Counted from the first letter of the stretch, positions 7,296 through 15,660 are shown. The stretch is 19,018 nucleotides of DNA from QHWK01 sp035315685 (GCA_035315685.1 DATFXR010000444.1:1-19018); one strand, 5' to 3'. Notes: generated by a model not told the origin, from the letters alone. Numbers and translations: made by a program.

Positions 7296-8881
7296 GTGAC
7301 CGAACCTCAGTGACAGAGGACCAGAATGCGCCGCCGCCACGCGAACTGGTGGCCGTGCTCGACATGGGCGCCAGCGCCATCCGGCTGGTGATCGGGGAGA
7401 TCGCCGGCGGTCAGCCGATTCGAACGATCGAGGAAGCCTCGCGCGGCGTGCTGCTGGGCCGCGACAGTTTCTCCGCGTCCGGCGTGATTCGCTCGAAGAC
7501 GATCGACGCGGCGCTGTCGGCGCTCGAGAATTTCCGGCAGATCATCGACGGCTACGGCGTCAGGGAGATCCGGGCCGTCGCGACCAGCGCGGTCCGCGAA
7601 GCCCGCAACGTCGATGTGTTCCTCGACCGCATTCAGGGCAAGACCGGCATCGCGTTCGAGATTCTGGACGAGGCCGAAGAAAGCCGGCTGTTGTTCCTCG
7701 CGGTCAAGCAGGCGCTCCGCCGGCGCGCGGCGCTGCGCGGCGCCTGGACGCTGCTCACCGAGGTCGGCGGCGGCAGTACGAGCATCACCCTGCTCCGCAA
7801 AGGTCAGCCGAACCGCTCCGCCGTGTATGCGCTCGGCGCGGTCCGGCTGCGGCAGCAGCTCAACCTGCAGCGGCTCAGCCACGACGTGCAGATTTCCCTG
7901 CTCAAGCGATCGATCGCCAACGTCATCGAGGAGATCGAACGCGACTACGCGCTCGACCGCGTGACCTACATGGTCGCGATTGGCGGCGACGTGCGATTCG
8001 CCGCGTCGCAGATTCTCGAGGGCGACAACGACGAAGGCGTGCGCGACATTCCGCGCGACGCGTTTCTCGCCTTCTGCGATCAGATCGAGCGGATGGACGA
8101 AGACACGCTCATCGAGCGGTTCCGCCTGCCGGCCGTCGAAGCGGCAACGCTCGCACCGGCGCTCCTCGTCTACAAGACGATGCTGTCCGAGACGACGGCG
8201 CGGAAGCTGACGGTGTCGGACGCGTCGCTCAGAACCGGGCTGCTGCTCGACGCCGCCGATCCCGGCGGACGGGCCAGCGCGATTGATTTCGAGCAGCAGG
8301 TGCTGGCCGGCGCCGACGCGCTCGGGCTCAAGCACCGCTTCGATCGCGCGCACGGCCGCCACGTCGCGGAGCTGTCGGTGCAGCTGTTCGACGCCTTCCG
8401 CGACGAGCACGGCCTGGACGAGCGCGCGCGGCTGCTGCTCCAGGTGGCGGCGATCCTCCACGACATCGGCATCCACATCAGCCAGCGTGCGCACCACAAG
8501 CATTCGCAGTATCTGATTGCCGCCTCGCAAATCTTCGGCCTCTCGAACGAGGAGACGGCCGTCGTGTCGAACATCGCGCGCTATCACCGGCGCGGAATGC
8601 CGACCACGAGCCACCTGCCCTACATCGCGCTGGATCGCCAGGATCGCCTGATCGTCAACAAGCTGGCGTCGATCCTGCGCGTCGCCAACGCGCTGGACGC
8701 CGAGCGCCTCCAGAAAGTCACGGGTCTGACGCTGGTGCGGCGCGAGCGCGGCTGGGTACTCGAGATCACCGGCACGGGAGACCTCACCATGGAACAACTG
8801 GCCGCAACCGCGCGCGCCGACATGTTCGCGGACACCTTCGGGCGGGAGCTCGTGATCCGCCGGGCTGGGGTCCAGTCATGA
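7292..8881 (+). CDS. ppx: Exopolyphosphatase / guanosine pentaphosphate phosphatase (Ppx/GppA) with HD domain
   Basis: This protein hydrolyses terminal phosphate from polyphosphate and possibly pppGpp. The ASKHA-fold N-terminal half has the phosphate-1 loop LDMGASAIRLVIGEI (residues 23-37), ATSAVREARN, the EILDEAEESRLLFLAV segment and the phosphate-2 loop TEVGGGSTSI. The C-terminal half carries an HD phosphohydrolase-like domain: LLQVAAILHDIG with His390-Asp391, followed by HHKHSQYLI and ARYHRRG. At 529 aa it has the length of long-form Ppx. The GTG at 7292 has no obvious Shine-Dalgarno, so the first about 18 residues are uncertain. It overlaps ppk by ATGA (8878-8881), showing translational coupling: storage and breakdown of polyphosphate are in one operon. 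Ppx versus GppA specificity cannot be decided here; linkage to ppk favours Ppx. Confidence 0.9.
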   Translation: MSDRTSVTEDQNAPPPRELVAVLDMGASAIRLVIGEIAGGQPIRTIEEASRGVLLGRDSFSASGVIRSKTIDAALSALENFRQIIDGYGVREIRAVATSAVREARNVDVFLDRIQGKTGIAFEILDEAEESRLLFLAVKQALRRRAALRGAWTLLTEVGGGSTSITLLRKGQPNRSAVYALGAVRLRQQLNLQRLSHDVQISLLKRSIANVIEEIERDYALDRVTYMVAIGGDVRFAASQILEGDNDEGVRDIPRDAFLAFCDQIERMDEDTLIERFRLPAVEAATLAPALLVYKTMLSETTARKLTVSDASLRTGLLLDAADPGGRASAIDFEQQVLAGADALGLKHRFDRAHGRHVAELSVQLFDAFRDEHGLDERARLLLQVAAILHDIGIHISQRAHHKHSQYLIAASQIFGLSNEETAVVSNIARYHRRGMPTTSHLPYIALDRQDRLIVNKLASILRVANALDAERLQKVTGLTLVRRERGWVLEITGTGDLTMEQLAATARADMFADTFGRELVIRRAGVQS

Positions 8882-11010
8882 CCGTGGCGCCGACACCCGC
8901 CGCGGATCGCTACATCAACCGCGAGCTGTCCTGGCTGGCGTTCAACGAGCGCGTGCTGGAAGAGGCCGCCGATACCACGACTCCGCTGTTCGAACGCGCG
9001 AAGTTCGCCGCGATCGTCGCCTCCAATCTCGACGAGTTCTTCATGGTTCGCGTCGCCGGCCTCCGCCACGACGTCGCGGACCAGCAGGGATTCCTCGATC
9101 TGACCGGGCTGACGCCGTCGCAGCAGCTGGCGGGAGTGGCTGCGCGCGCGCACGCGATCGTCGACGCGCTCTACCGGCTCACGCTCGGCGACCTCATGCC
9201 GGCCCTGGCCGCCGCGGGCATTCGCATCCTCTCCTGGAACGAGCTCGAACACCATCAGCAGCTCACGCTCGCGGAGTATTTCCGCAACGCCGTCCTGCCG
9301 GTGCTGACGCCGCTGGCGATCGATTCGGCGCGGCCGTTTCCGCTGCTGTCGTCGCTGACCCTGAACCTCGCGCTGCGCCTGGAGGGAGTCCCGGGCCTGA
9401 GCGAGTGCCGGCTGGCGATCGTCCAGGTGCCGGCCGGCCTCACGCGGCTGGTCGCCGTCGACGTTCCGGGTTCCTTCGTCCTCCTCGAGGAAGTCATCCG
9501 CGCGCAGCTGTCGCTCCTCTTCCCCGGTCAGACGATCCTCGAATCGGCGGTGATCCGCCTCGCGCGCGATGCCGAACTGGAACTAGACGACGAGGGCGGC
9601 CGCACACAGCTCGAGCGCGTCGAACGCGAACTGCGTCAGCGCCGTCACAGCGACGTCAGCCGGCTGGAGATCAGCGCGAACGCCTCGATGGATCTCGTCA
9701 CGTCGCTGAGTCGGCAGCTCGACGTCGAGCCTGACGATGTCTACGTGGCCCCCGGACCGGTCGACGTGCGCGTGCTGATGGGGCTGACCGATCTCCCCGG
9801 CTACGACGCGCTGCGCGATCCGCCGCAGCAGCCGGTCAGCGTGCTGGCCGACGTGTATCAGTCGGACCTGTTTTCGCTGCTCGACGAGCGGCCGCTGCTC
9901 CTGCACCACCCCTACGAAGCGTACGATCCGGTGGTCGCGCTCATCGCGCAGGCCGCCGACGATCCCGACGTGCTCGCGATCAAGCAGACGCTGTATCGCA
10001 CCAGCGTCGGCTCACCGATCATCACCGCGCTGCAGCGCGCCGCCGAGCACAACAAGCAGGTGACCGTCCTCGTCGAACTGACCGCCCGCTTCGACGAGGA
10101 GCGCAACATCCGCTGGGCGCGCGCGCTCGAAGAAGCCGGCGCGCACGTCATCTACGGCGTACGCGGGTACAAGACGCACGCCAAGGTGTGCCTCATCGTC
10201 CGCCGCAGCGCGCAGGGACTCAAACGCTACGTCCACCTCGGCACCGGCAACTACAACGAGCGCACCGCACGGATCTACACCGACTTCAGCCTGCTGACGA
10301 CGTCGCCGGCGATTGCCGAAGACGCGACGGCGGTTTTCAGCGCGCTGACCGGTTACTCGGATCCGCCGCGACTGAAGCAGCTGACGATGGCGCCGACGGG
10401 GCTGCGACGCCGCTTCCTGAAGCTGATCGAACGCGAGCGGCGGCGGGCCGACTCGGGCCAGCCAGCGGAGATCATGGCGAAGATGAACGCGCTGATCGAT
10501 CAGGAGATCATCGACGCGCTGTACACGGCCTCGCAGCACGGCGTGAGCATCCGTCTCAACGTGCGCGGCATCTGCGCGCTGCGTCCCGAGGTTCCCGGCC
10601 TGAGCGAAAACATCCAGGTCGTGTCCATCGTCGATCGTTTCCTGGAGCACTCGCGCATCTACTATTTCCTCAACGGCGGCGACGAAGACGTCTTCCTGGC
10701 GAGCGCCGACTGGATGACCCGCAATCTCGACAAGCGCGTCGAGCTGATGTTCCCGATCGAGCAGACAGACCACAAGGCCAAGGTCCTCTTCGCGCTGCGC
10801 ATGATGTTTCGCGACAACGTCAAGGCGCGGCGCCTCGGCCCGGATGGCGTCTACACCCGGCCCGAGCGGCCGGCCGACGAGCCGCCAGTGCGGGCGCAGC
10901 ATCAGCTGTACGAGGAGGCGCGGCGCAACGCGTCGCTCGCCCGCGAGCGCACCGGCGTCGTGTTCCGGCCCGAAGAACGCGCGCGCGAGCCGCGAAGCGA
11001 GCGCAGCTGA
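8878..11010 (+). CDS. ppk1: Polyphosphate kinase 1
   Basis: Ppk1 reversibly makes polyphosphate from ATP. At 710 aa it is full length. The N-terminal domain begins INRELSWLAFNERVLEEA, the family signature, followed by FAAIVASNLDEFFMVRVAG. The two phospholipase-D-like catalytic domains show KQTLYRTSVGSPI, ELTARFDEERNIRWA, His434 in GYKTHAKVCLIVRR (the autophosphorylated histidine, E. coli His435), HLGTGNYNERTARIYTD, and His591 in VDRFLEHSRIYYF (E. coli His592), then ASADWMTRNLDKRVE. All expected catalytic residues are present. The C-terminal about 60 residues are a basic, low-complexity tail (RARE, RSERS). Coupled to ppx by a 4-base overlap; ends 15 bases from the convergent pyrophosphatase. 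Confidence 0.97.
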   Translation: MTVAPTPAADRYINRELSWLAFNERVLEEAADTTTPLFERAKFAAIVASNLDEFFMVRVAGLRHDVADQQGFLDLTGLTPSQQLAGVAARAHAIVDALYRLTLGDLMPALAAAGIRILSWNELEHHQQLTLAEYFRNAVLPVLTPLAIDSARPFPLLSSLTLNLALRLEGVPGLSECRLAIVQVPAGLTRLVAVDVPGSFVLLEEVIRAQLSLLFPGQTILESAVIRLARDAELELDDEGGRTQLERVERELRQRRHSDVSRLEISANASMDLVTSLSRQLDVEPDDVYVAPGPVDVRVLMGLTDLPGYDALRDPPQQPVSVLADVYQSDLFSLLDERPLLLHHPYEAYDPVVALIAQAADDPDVLAIKQTLYRTSVGSPIITALQRAAEHNKQVTVLVELTARFDEERNIRWARALEEAGAHVIYGVRGYKTHAKVCLIVRRSAQGLKRYVHLGTGNYNERTARIYTDFSLLTTSPAIAEDATAVFSALTGYSDPPRLKQLTMAPTGLRRRFLKLIERERRRADSGQPAEIMAKMNALIDQEIIDALYTASQHGVSIRLNVRGICALRPEVPGLSENIQVVSIVDRFLEHSRIYYFLNGGDEDVFLASADWMTRNLDKRVELMFPIEQTDHKAKVLFALRMMFRDNVKARRLGPDGVYTRPERPADEPPVRAQHQLYEEARRNASLARERTGVVFRPEERAREPRSERS

Positions 11011-11025
11011 TCGTATGAAGCGTGC

Positions 11026-11544
11026 TCAGGGTTGCGCGCTCGCGCGGACCAGGCGATCGCCTTCCTCGGGACCGTCGAAGCCGAGGAGCCGCACCTCCTT
11101 GCCTTCGAACGCGACCACGTTCTCGAAGAAGCGCTCGAGCTCGGTCCTGACCCGCTGCGGGAAGTCGAAAATGCTGTGCACCTGATCGACGCGCGGCGCC
11201 TTGGTTGGGAGCACGAAGAGGCGGTCGTTGCGTTCGCGGTTGCCCGATCGCAGGTTGCGCTGCTCGACGCGCAGCAGGCCGATGATGCGAGACGGCACCA
11301 CGATGCCGGGATAGCTGGCGATATCCCAGAGCACCATCGCGTCGAGCGGATCGCCGTCGGCCGCTTTGGTCGATGGCACGAACCCCCAGTCGTAGGGGTA
11401 GGCGATGCCCAGCGGGAGCGCGCGCGACAGCATCATCACACCGGTCTCTTCGTCGTACTTGAATTTCGCGACTGCACCCCGCGGCGTCTCGACCACGACG
11501 TTGAGCGAACCGTCAGAACGGAATGGAGCGCCGGGAATGTTCAT
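11026..11544 (-). CDS. ppa: Inorganic pyrophosphatase, family I (divergent)
   Basis: This soluble enzyme hydrolyses pyrophosphate to phosphate. Family I motifs are present, numbered from the ATG at 11544 (172 aa): Glu19 in VVVETPRG, Lys27/Lys29 in AKFKYDEETG, Arg41, YPYDWGFVP (Tyr49), and the metal-binding DGDPLDAMV (Asp63, Asp65, Asp68). The later metal-ligand region, EAGEDAK in E. coli, is replaced by a longer EQRNLRSGNRERNDRLFVLP-like segment; aligned on the following LxxxP, the second aspartate becomes Asn with Asp one place on. I believe this RNDRL form is a natural subfamily, but the alignment is by eye. The frame is open to an ATG at 11628; I prefer 11544 because the extra 28 residues are Arg/Trp-rich and unlike the family. 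Neither start has a good Shine-Dalgarno. It pulls polymer and nucleotide synthesis forward and fits the phosphorus block. Confidence 0.9.
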   Translation of the reverse strand: MNIPGAPFRSDGSLNVVVETPRGAVAKFKYDEETGVMMLSRALPLGIAYPYDWGFVPSTKAADGDPLDAMVLWDIASYPGIVVPSRIIGLLRVEQRNLRSGNRERNDRLFVLPTKAPRVDQVHSIFDFPQRVRTELERFFENVVAFEGKEVRLLGFDGPEEGDRLVRASAQP

Positions 11545-11650
11545 GTCGCGACCGCAATGCAACGGCCGCGCCAGTGCTGGCCAGCGGAGACGCCATGCGG
11601 TCACGTTCGGCCGTCTGACCAGCGGCATCGGTGTGCAGGACCGACTGAGT

Positions 11651-11680
11651 TTGCACCGCCGTAAACTCTCGATTACGAGA
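11651..11680 (+). promoter_or_regulatory. Possible promoter/operator of the phosphonate fusion gene
   Basis: TTGCAC (11651-11656) is followed after 17 bases by the weak TACGAG (11674-11679). Overlapping it is the inverted repeat TCTCG-ATTA-CGAGA (11667-11680). It lies about 70 bases before the fusion gene in the gap with divergent ppa. The -10 is poor, so the call is tentative. Confidence 0.2.
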
Positions 11681-11739
11681 ACGGTTCATCGAGTCGATAG
11701 TCTGGGGGCTGTGCCCGGATACTCGACCATCACGCTTTC

Positions 11740-11745
11740 AGGAGG
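11740..11745 (+). promoter_or_regulatory. Shine-Dalgarno deciding the start of the phosphonate fusion gene
   Basis: AGGAGG ends 2 bases before the ATG at 11748 but 8 bases before the in-frame ATG at 11754. The spacing favours 11754 as the real start (protein begins MRVDLVVFD). Confidence 0.7.
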
Positions 11746-11753
11746 ACATGGCG

Positions 11754-14021
11754 ATGCGCGTTGATCTCGTCGTGTTCGACATCGCAGGAACGACAGTCTA
11801 CGACGGCGACGCCGGGCCCGGCAGCCTCGCCGATGCGATCGCGCTGGGCGCCGGCGTTCGCGAGGCCGAGGGCGCCAGCGCCGTGATGCGCCGCCTTCGC
11901 GAGTCCGGCGTGAAGGTTGCGCTCGACACCGGACTGGCCCGCACGATCACCGACCTCGTCGTCGCCCGCCTGGGCTGGGGATCCGACGTGCTCGACCTGA
12001 CCGTGTCGTCGGACGATGTCGCGCGCGGCCGTCCCCATCCCGACATGGTCCTGGAGGCGATGAGACGCGCCGGCGTCACCGACCCGTCGCGCGTCGCGAA
12101 AGTCGGTGACGCGGCCGCCGATCTCCTGGAAGGGACCGCAGCCGGCTGCGGACTCGTCATCGGCCTGACCGGTGGCTCCCGTGCTCCGCGCGAGCTCGAG
12201 GGGCAGCCGCACACGCATTTGATCGCCTCGCTGCGCGACTTGCTGCCGATCGTCGAGGGTCAGCCGGTTGCCGAACGAGCGCCGGGGGACAGCTCGACGC
12301 CTCTCCTCTTCACGCCAGGTCCGCTGACCACGTCGGCGGCCGTGAAACACTCGATGCTCCGCGACGTCGGATCGCGCGACCGGGAGTTCATCGAGGTGGT
12401 TGCGCGAGTTCGGGAGCGCCTGCGCCAGTTGGCCACGGCCCCCGACACAGACGGCTTCGAGGCGGTCCTGCTCCAGGGCAGCGGCACCTACGCCGTCGAA
12501 GCCATGCTCGGCACGTTTGTCCCGCGCGCAGGCGCGAGGCTGCTCGTGATCGACAACGGCGCGTACGGCGCCCGCATGACCGAGATTGAGAAGGCATCAG
12601 GCATCGACGTCGTCGCCCTTGGTGGCTCGCCGGCCGGTGCGATGGCGGCCGCGGACGTCGCCTGCGCGCTGACGAGCCATCCCGGCTTCACGCACGTCGC
12701 GGTCGTCCACTGCGAAACGACGACCGGCGTGCTGAACCCGATCCGCGAGATCGGCGCGGTGGCACACGCCGCCGGCTGCACGCTCCTGGTCGACGCGATG
12801 AGCAGCTTCGGCGCAATCCCGATCGACATGGTTCGCGACGGCATCGACGCGCTCGCGTGCTCGTCCAACAAGTGCCTCGAGGGCGTGCCCGGGTGCGCAT
12901 TCGTCATCGCGAGGCGCAAACTGCTGCAGGCGGCTTCGCCGGCGCACAGCGTCGTGCTCGATCTCGGTGCCCAGTGGCGCGGCTTCGAGCACGACGGCCA
13001 GTTCCGTTTCACGCCGCCAACGCACGTCGTGCTGGCACTCGATCGGGCGCTCACGGAGCTCGAGCGCGAAGGCGGCGTTGCCGGCCGCGCCGCCCGCTAT
13101 CACGCGAACCACGAACGGCTGTTGACCGGCATGCGCGCCCTCGGATTCACGGAGGTCGTTCCCCGGCCGCTTCAAAGTGACGTCATCACGGCCTTTCACT
13201 GCCCGGGCGATCCGCTGTTCACGTTCGAGGACTTCTCCGAGCGGCTGCGGCACCGCCACTTCGTGATCTATCCGGGCAAGGTTGCGGGAATCGACTCGTT
13301 CCGCATCGGCACGATCGGCCGGCTCTATCCCGCTGACGTCGAAGCGCTCGTGACGGCGATTGGCGACGTCATGCAGGAACTTGGTGTCGATGCCGACCCC
13401 GTCGCGTGCAGTGCGACGAGCGCGGAGGACGTCGCCGACGCCGTCACAGAATTCTTCGCCAGATCCGGCGGCGAGCTGTACTTCGGCGAATCGGTGACGC
13501 AGCGCGAGCACGCCCTGCAGTGTGCGTCTCTCGCCGAGCGGGCCGGCGCGCCGGAGGCGCTGGTGATCGCGGCGCTGCTCCACGACGTCGGGCACCTGCT
13601 GCACGGGCGTCCGGAGTCGCTCGCGGACAGCGGCGTCGACGGCCTGCATGAAGTCGTGGGGCAGCGCTGGCTCAGCCGGTTCTTCGGACCCGAGGTTACC
13701 GAGCCTGTTCGACTGCACGTGGACGCGAAGCGATACCTGTGCGCGACCGATCCCGAGTATCTGAACGGGCTGTCACCGGCATCGCGCCAGAGCCTGGCGC
13801 TCCAGGGAGGACCGCTCCAGGGGGAAGCCTTGTCGGAGTTCGCCGATCGTCCATTCGCGCTCGACGCCGTGCGGCTCCGGCGCTGGGACGATCGCGCAAA
13901 GGTGCCCGGCCTCGTTGTCCCCGATCTCGACCACTACCGGACACTGCTGGTGACAGTGGGGCGGCGCAGCTTTGCGACTCACACCGCCTTCGACAACTCG
14001 ATATTGAACGTCGACCCGTAG
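11754..14021 (+). CDS. Three-domain phosphonate enzyme: capless phosphonatase-like HAD + PhnW transaminase + PhnZ-like HD oxygenase
   Basis: About 755 aa, numbered from 11754. Residues 1-168: HAD domain of the PhnX-like type, with DIAGTT (Asp9), TG at Thr59, RGRPHPDM, and VGDAAADLLEG (Asp119, Asp123). Only 50 residues separate the first two motifs, against about 115 in PhnX, so the cap with the Schiff-base lysine is missing. Residues about 180-548: PhnW-type 2-aminoethylphosphonate:pyruvate transaminase with FTPGPLTTS, LLQGSGTYAVEAML, LLVDAMSSFGA and PLP Lys373 in SSNKCLEGVPG. Residues about 555-735: PhnZ-like diiron HD oxygenase with ligands His586, His610-Asp611, His632, His655 and Asp712, plus Tyr576 and Glu579. 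The frame is continuous with linkers, so this is one gene. Likely role: 2-aminoethylphosphonate catabolism releasing phosphate. No PhnY, transporter or regulator is adjacent. The last 43 bases overlap the convergent kinase gene. Confidence 0.92.
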   Translation: MRVDLVVFDIAGTTVYDGDAGPGSLADAIALGAGVREAEGASAVMRRLRESGVKVALDTGLARTITDLVVARLGWGSDVLDLTVSSDDVARGRPHPDMVLEAMRRAGVTDPSRVAKVGDAAADLLEGTAAGCGLVIGLTGGSRAPRELEGQPHTHLIASLRDLLPIVEGQPVAERAPGDSSTPLLFTPGPLTTSAAVKHSMLRDVGSRDREFIEVVARVRERLRQLATAPDTDGFEAVLLQGSGTYAVEAMLGTFVPRAGARLLVIDNGAYGARMTEIEKASGIDVVALGGSPAGAMAAADVACALTSHPGFTHVAVVHCETTTGVLNPIREIGAVAHAAGCTLLVDAMSSFGAIPIDMVRDGIDALACSSNKCLEGVPGCAFVIARRKLLQAASPAHSVVLDLGAQWRGFEHDGQFRFTPPTHVVLALDRALTELEREGGVAGRAARYHANHERLLTGMRALGFTEVVPRPLQSDVITAFHCPGDPLFTFEDFSERLRHRHFVIYPGKVAGIDSFRIGTIGRLYPADVEALVTAIGDVMQELGVDADPVACSATSAEDVADAVTEFFARSGGELYFGESVTQREHALQCASLAERAGAPEALVIAALLHDVGHLLHGRPESLADSGVDGLHEVVGQRWLSRFFGPEVTEPVRLHVDAKRYLCATDPEYLNGLSPASRQSLALQGGPLQGEALSEFADRPFALDAVRLRRWDDRAKVPGLVVPDLDHYRTLLVTVGRRSFATHTAFDNSILNVDP

Positions 14022-15553
14022 GGCACGCCGGGCACCGCCCACAGCCGGCCGCCGTGAGCCTCGATAATCGATCGACAGATGGCGAGCCCCATCCCCATGC
14101 CCTGCGGCTTGGTCGTGAAGAATGCTTCGAAGATGCGGCGCAGGTTCTGAGGCTCGATCCCGGTTCCGACGTCGGCCACGGCAATCAGCACGCCGTTCGT
14201 ATCGGCCACCTGCGTCGTGATCGACAGCTCGCGCGGGCGGTCCGTCACCGAGCTCATCGCTTCGATGGCATTCATGATCAGGTTGAGAAGCACCTGCTGA
14301 AGCGGCACACGCTCGCCGACGATGTCGGCGAGGCCCTCGAAGAACGCGGTGTGCACCGCAATCCGATGATGCTCGAGCTCGCCGCGGGCGAGCGCGAGCA
14401 CATCGCGGACGAGATCGTTCATGTTCAGCGGCAGGCCCTCGTGACGATCCTTGCGGAACATGGCACGGACGCTGGTGAGAATGTCGCTGGCGCGATGACC
14501 GTCGTTGACGATCTCCGTCAGTACCTCGCGGACTCCGTCGAGATCGGGCGTCGCGCCGGTCAGCGATCGCATGCCTGCGTTCGCGTTCATGACAATCGCG
14601 GCGAGCGGCTGATTGATCTCGTGTGCGATCGACGCGGTCATTTCCGCCAGCGTCGTACGCCGCGCCACCTGTGCGAGCTCGCGCCTTGCTTCCTCGAGCC
14701 GCCTCTCGGCGCCCTTGAGCTCGGTGACATCTCTCGCCGTTCCGTAGATCCGTCCCTGATCCGGCACGGCCTTCCATGACAGCCAGCGATACGAGCCATC
14801 CTTGTGACGAAAACGGTTTTCGAACCGCAACGTCTTCCGTCCACCGGCAACACGGTTGGTTTCGGCGAGCGTACGTTCCCGATCTTCCGGATGGAGAAGC
14901 CACTGGGAACTCTTGCCGAGCATCTCCGATTCCGACCATCCGAGGACTGTCGTCCACGCCGGGTTCACGCTGAGGTACTTGCCGTTCAAGTCGGCGACCA
15001 CGAGCAGGTCTTCCGAGACGTTCCAGACGTGAAACCGCTCCCGCGTCTCGGCTTCCACACGCTGTTCGAGTGTTTCGTTGAGCTCGCGCAGCGCCTTCTC
15101 GGCCTCGATCTGATCGGTGACGTCGGTATTCGTTCCGAACCAGCGGACCACGTCGCCGGCGGAATTGCGAATGGGCAGCGCGCGCGACAGGAACCACCGA
15201 TACGTGCCGTCGCGGCCGCGCAACGGAAAAGTGTCCTCCCACGGCGTCCCGTTCTCGAAGCTCTCACGGATACGCCGGACCACACGTTCCACGTGATCGG
15301 GATGGTGCACCTTCTGCCAGCCCCACCCCTGCATCTCGTCGAGCGTCGTCCCGGTATAGTCGAGCCAGCGTTTGTTGTACCAGTAGATCCACCCGGTTTG
15401 ATCCGCTGTCCACGCAAACTGGCTGATGTTGTCGGCCAGCTCGCGGAAGCGCGCCTCGGTTTCGCGCAGCGCGTACTCACTGGCTGTGAGCACAGCTCCA
15501 ACGGGCAGGTAGTTGGCGATATCGTTGACGGCCACGGGTCTGATCTCGGGCAC
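13979..15553 (-). CDS. PAS-PAS sensor histidine kinase
   Basis: This is a soluble two-component sensor; no membrane segment is visible. Numbered from the GTG at 15553 (524 aa): PAS 1 at about 32-147 (FRELADNISQFAWTADQTG, ending GTNTDVTDQ), a short coiled linker, PAS 2 at about 175-282 (ending YGTARDVTELK), HisKA at about 300-362 with phospho-acceptor His311 in SIAHEINQPLAAI, and HATPase with the N box (Asn428 in NLIMNAIEAM), DVGTG (461-465), FEAFFTTKP and GMGMGLAIC. This is the FixL/NtrB-like arrangement; no heme-binding motif is certain. The frame stays open to a GTG at 15682, which would overlap the divergent regulator by 22 bases; the extra 43 residues look non-coding, so I prefer 15553 or the GTG at 15535. 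It is divergent from the receiver gene, its likely partner. The tail overlaps the phosphonate gene by 43 bases. Confidence 0.88.
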   Translation of the reverse strand: MPEIRPVAVNDIANYLPVGAVLTASEYALRETEARFRELADNISQFAWTADQTGWIYWYNKRWLDYTGTTLDEMQGWGWQKVHHPDHVERVVRRIRESFENGTPWEDTFPLRGRDGTYRWFLSRALPIRNSAGDVVRWFGTNTDVTDQIEAEKALRELNETLEQRVEAETRERFHVWNVSEDLLVVADLNGKYLSVNPAWTTVLGWSESEMLGKSSQWLLHPEDRERTLAETNRVAGGRKTLRFENRFRHKDGSYRWLSWKAVPDQGRIYGTARDVTELKGAERRLEEARRELAQVARRTTLAEMTASIAHEINQPLAAIVMNANAGMRSLTGATPDLDGVREVLTEIVNDGHRASDILTSVRAMFRKDRHEGLPLNMNDLVRDVLALARGELEHHRIAVHTAFFEGLADIVGERVPLQQVLLNLIMNAIEAMSSVTDRPRELSITTQVADTNGVLIAVADVGTGIEPQNLRRIFEAFFTTKPQGMGMGLAICRSIIEAHGGRLWAVPGVPYGSTFNIELSKAV

Positions 15554-15640
15554 GGCCTCGTCTGACGCGCGAACCGCGCGCGCCGAGCGCGACGCGCCGA
15601 TTATCTCCCCGGTGTCGTCTCCATGAAAGCAGAATCCCGA

Positions 15641-15650
15641 TAATCGATTA
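15641..15650. promoter_or_regulatory. Palindrome TAATCGATTA before the response regulator
   Basis: A perfect 10-base AT-rich palindrome lies 10 bases before the regulator's ATG, between divergent kinase and regulator genes. It could be an operator or simply part of the start region; with AGG at 15651 region it also borders the weak Shine-Dalgarno. Confidence 0.2.
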
Positions 15651-15660
15651 GGCTTGCGCC

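Noticed and set aside
7307..8797. 496-codon open frame on the minus strand
   Set aside because: It is antisense to ppx, with the same shadow composition and no motifs.
11754..12290. Calling the HAD domain a canonical phosphonoacetaldehyde hydrolase (PhnX)
   Set aside because: The cap and its Schiff-base lysine are absent, so the known PhnX mechanism is not possible.
12597..13718. 373-codon open frame on the minus strand
   Set aside because: It is antisense to the PhnW/PhnZ part of the fusion gene, whose active-site residues are all conserved.
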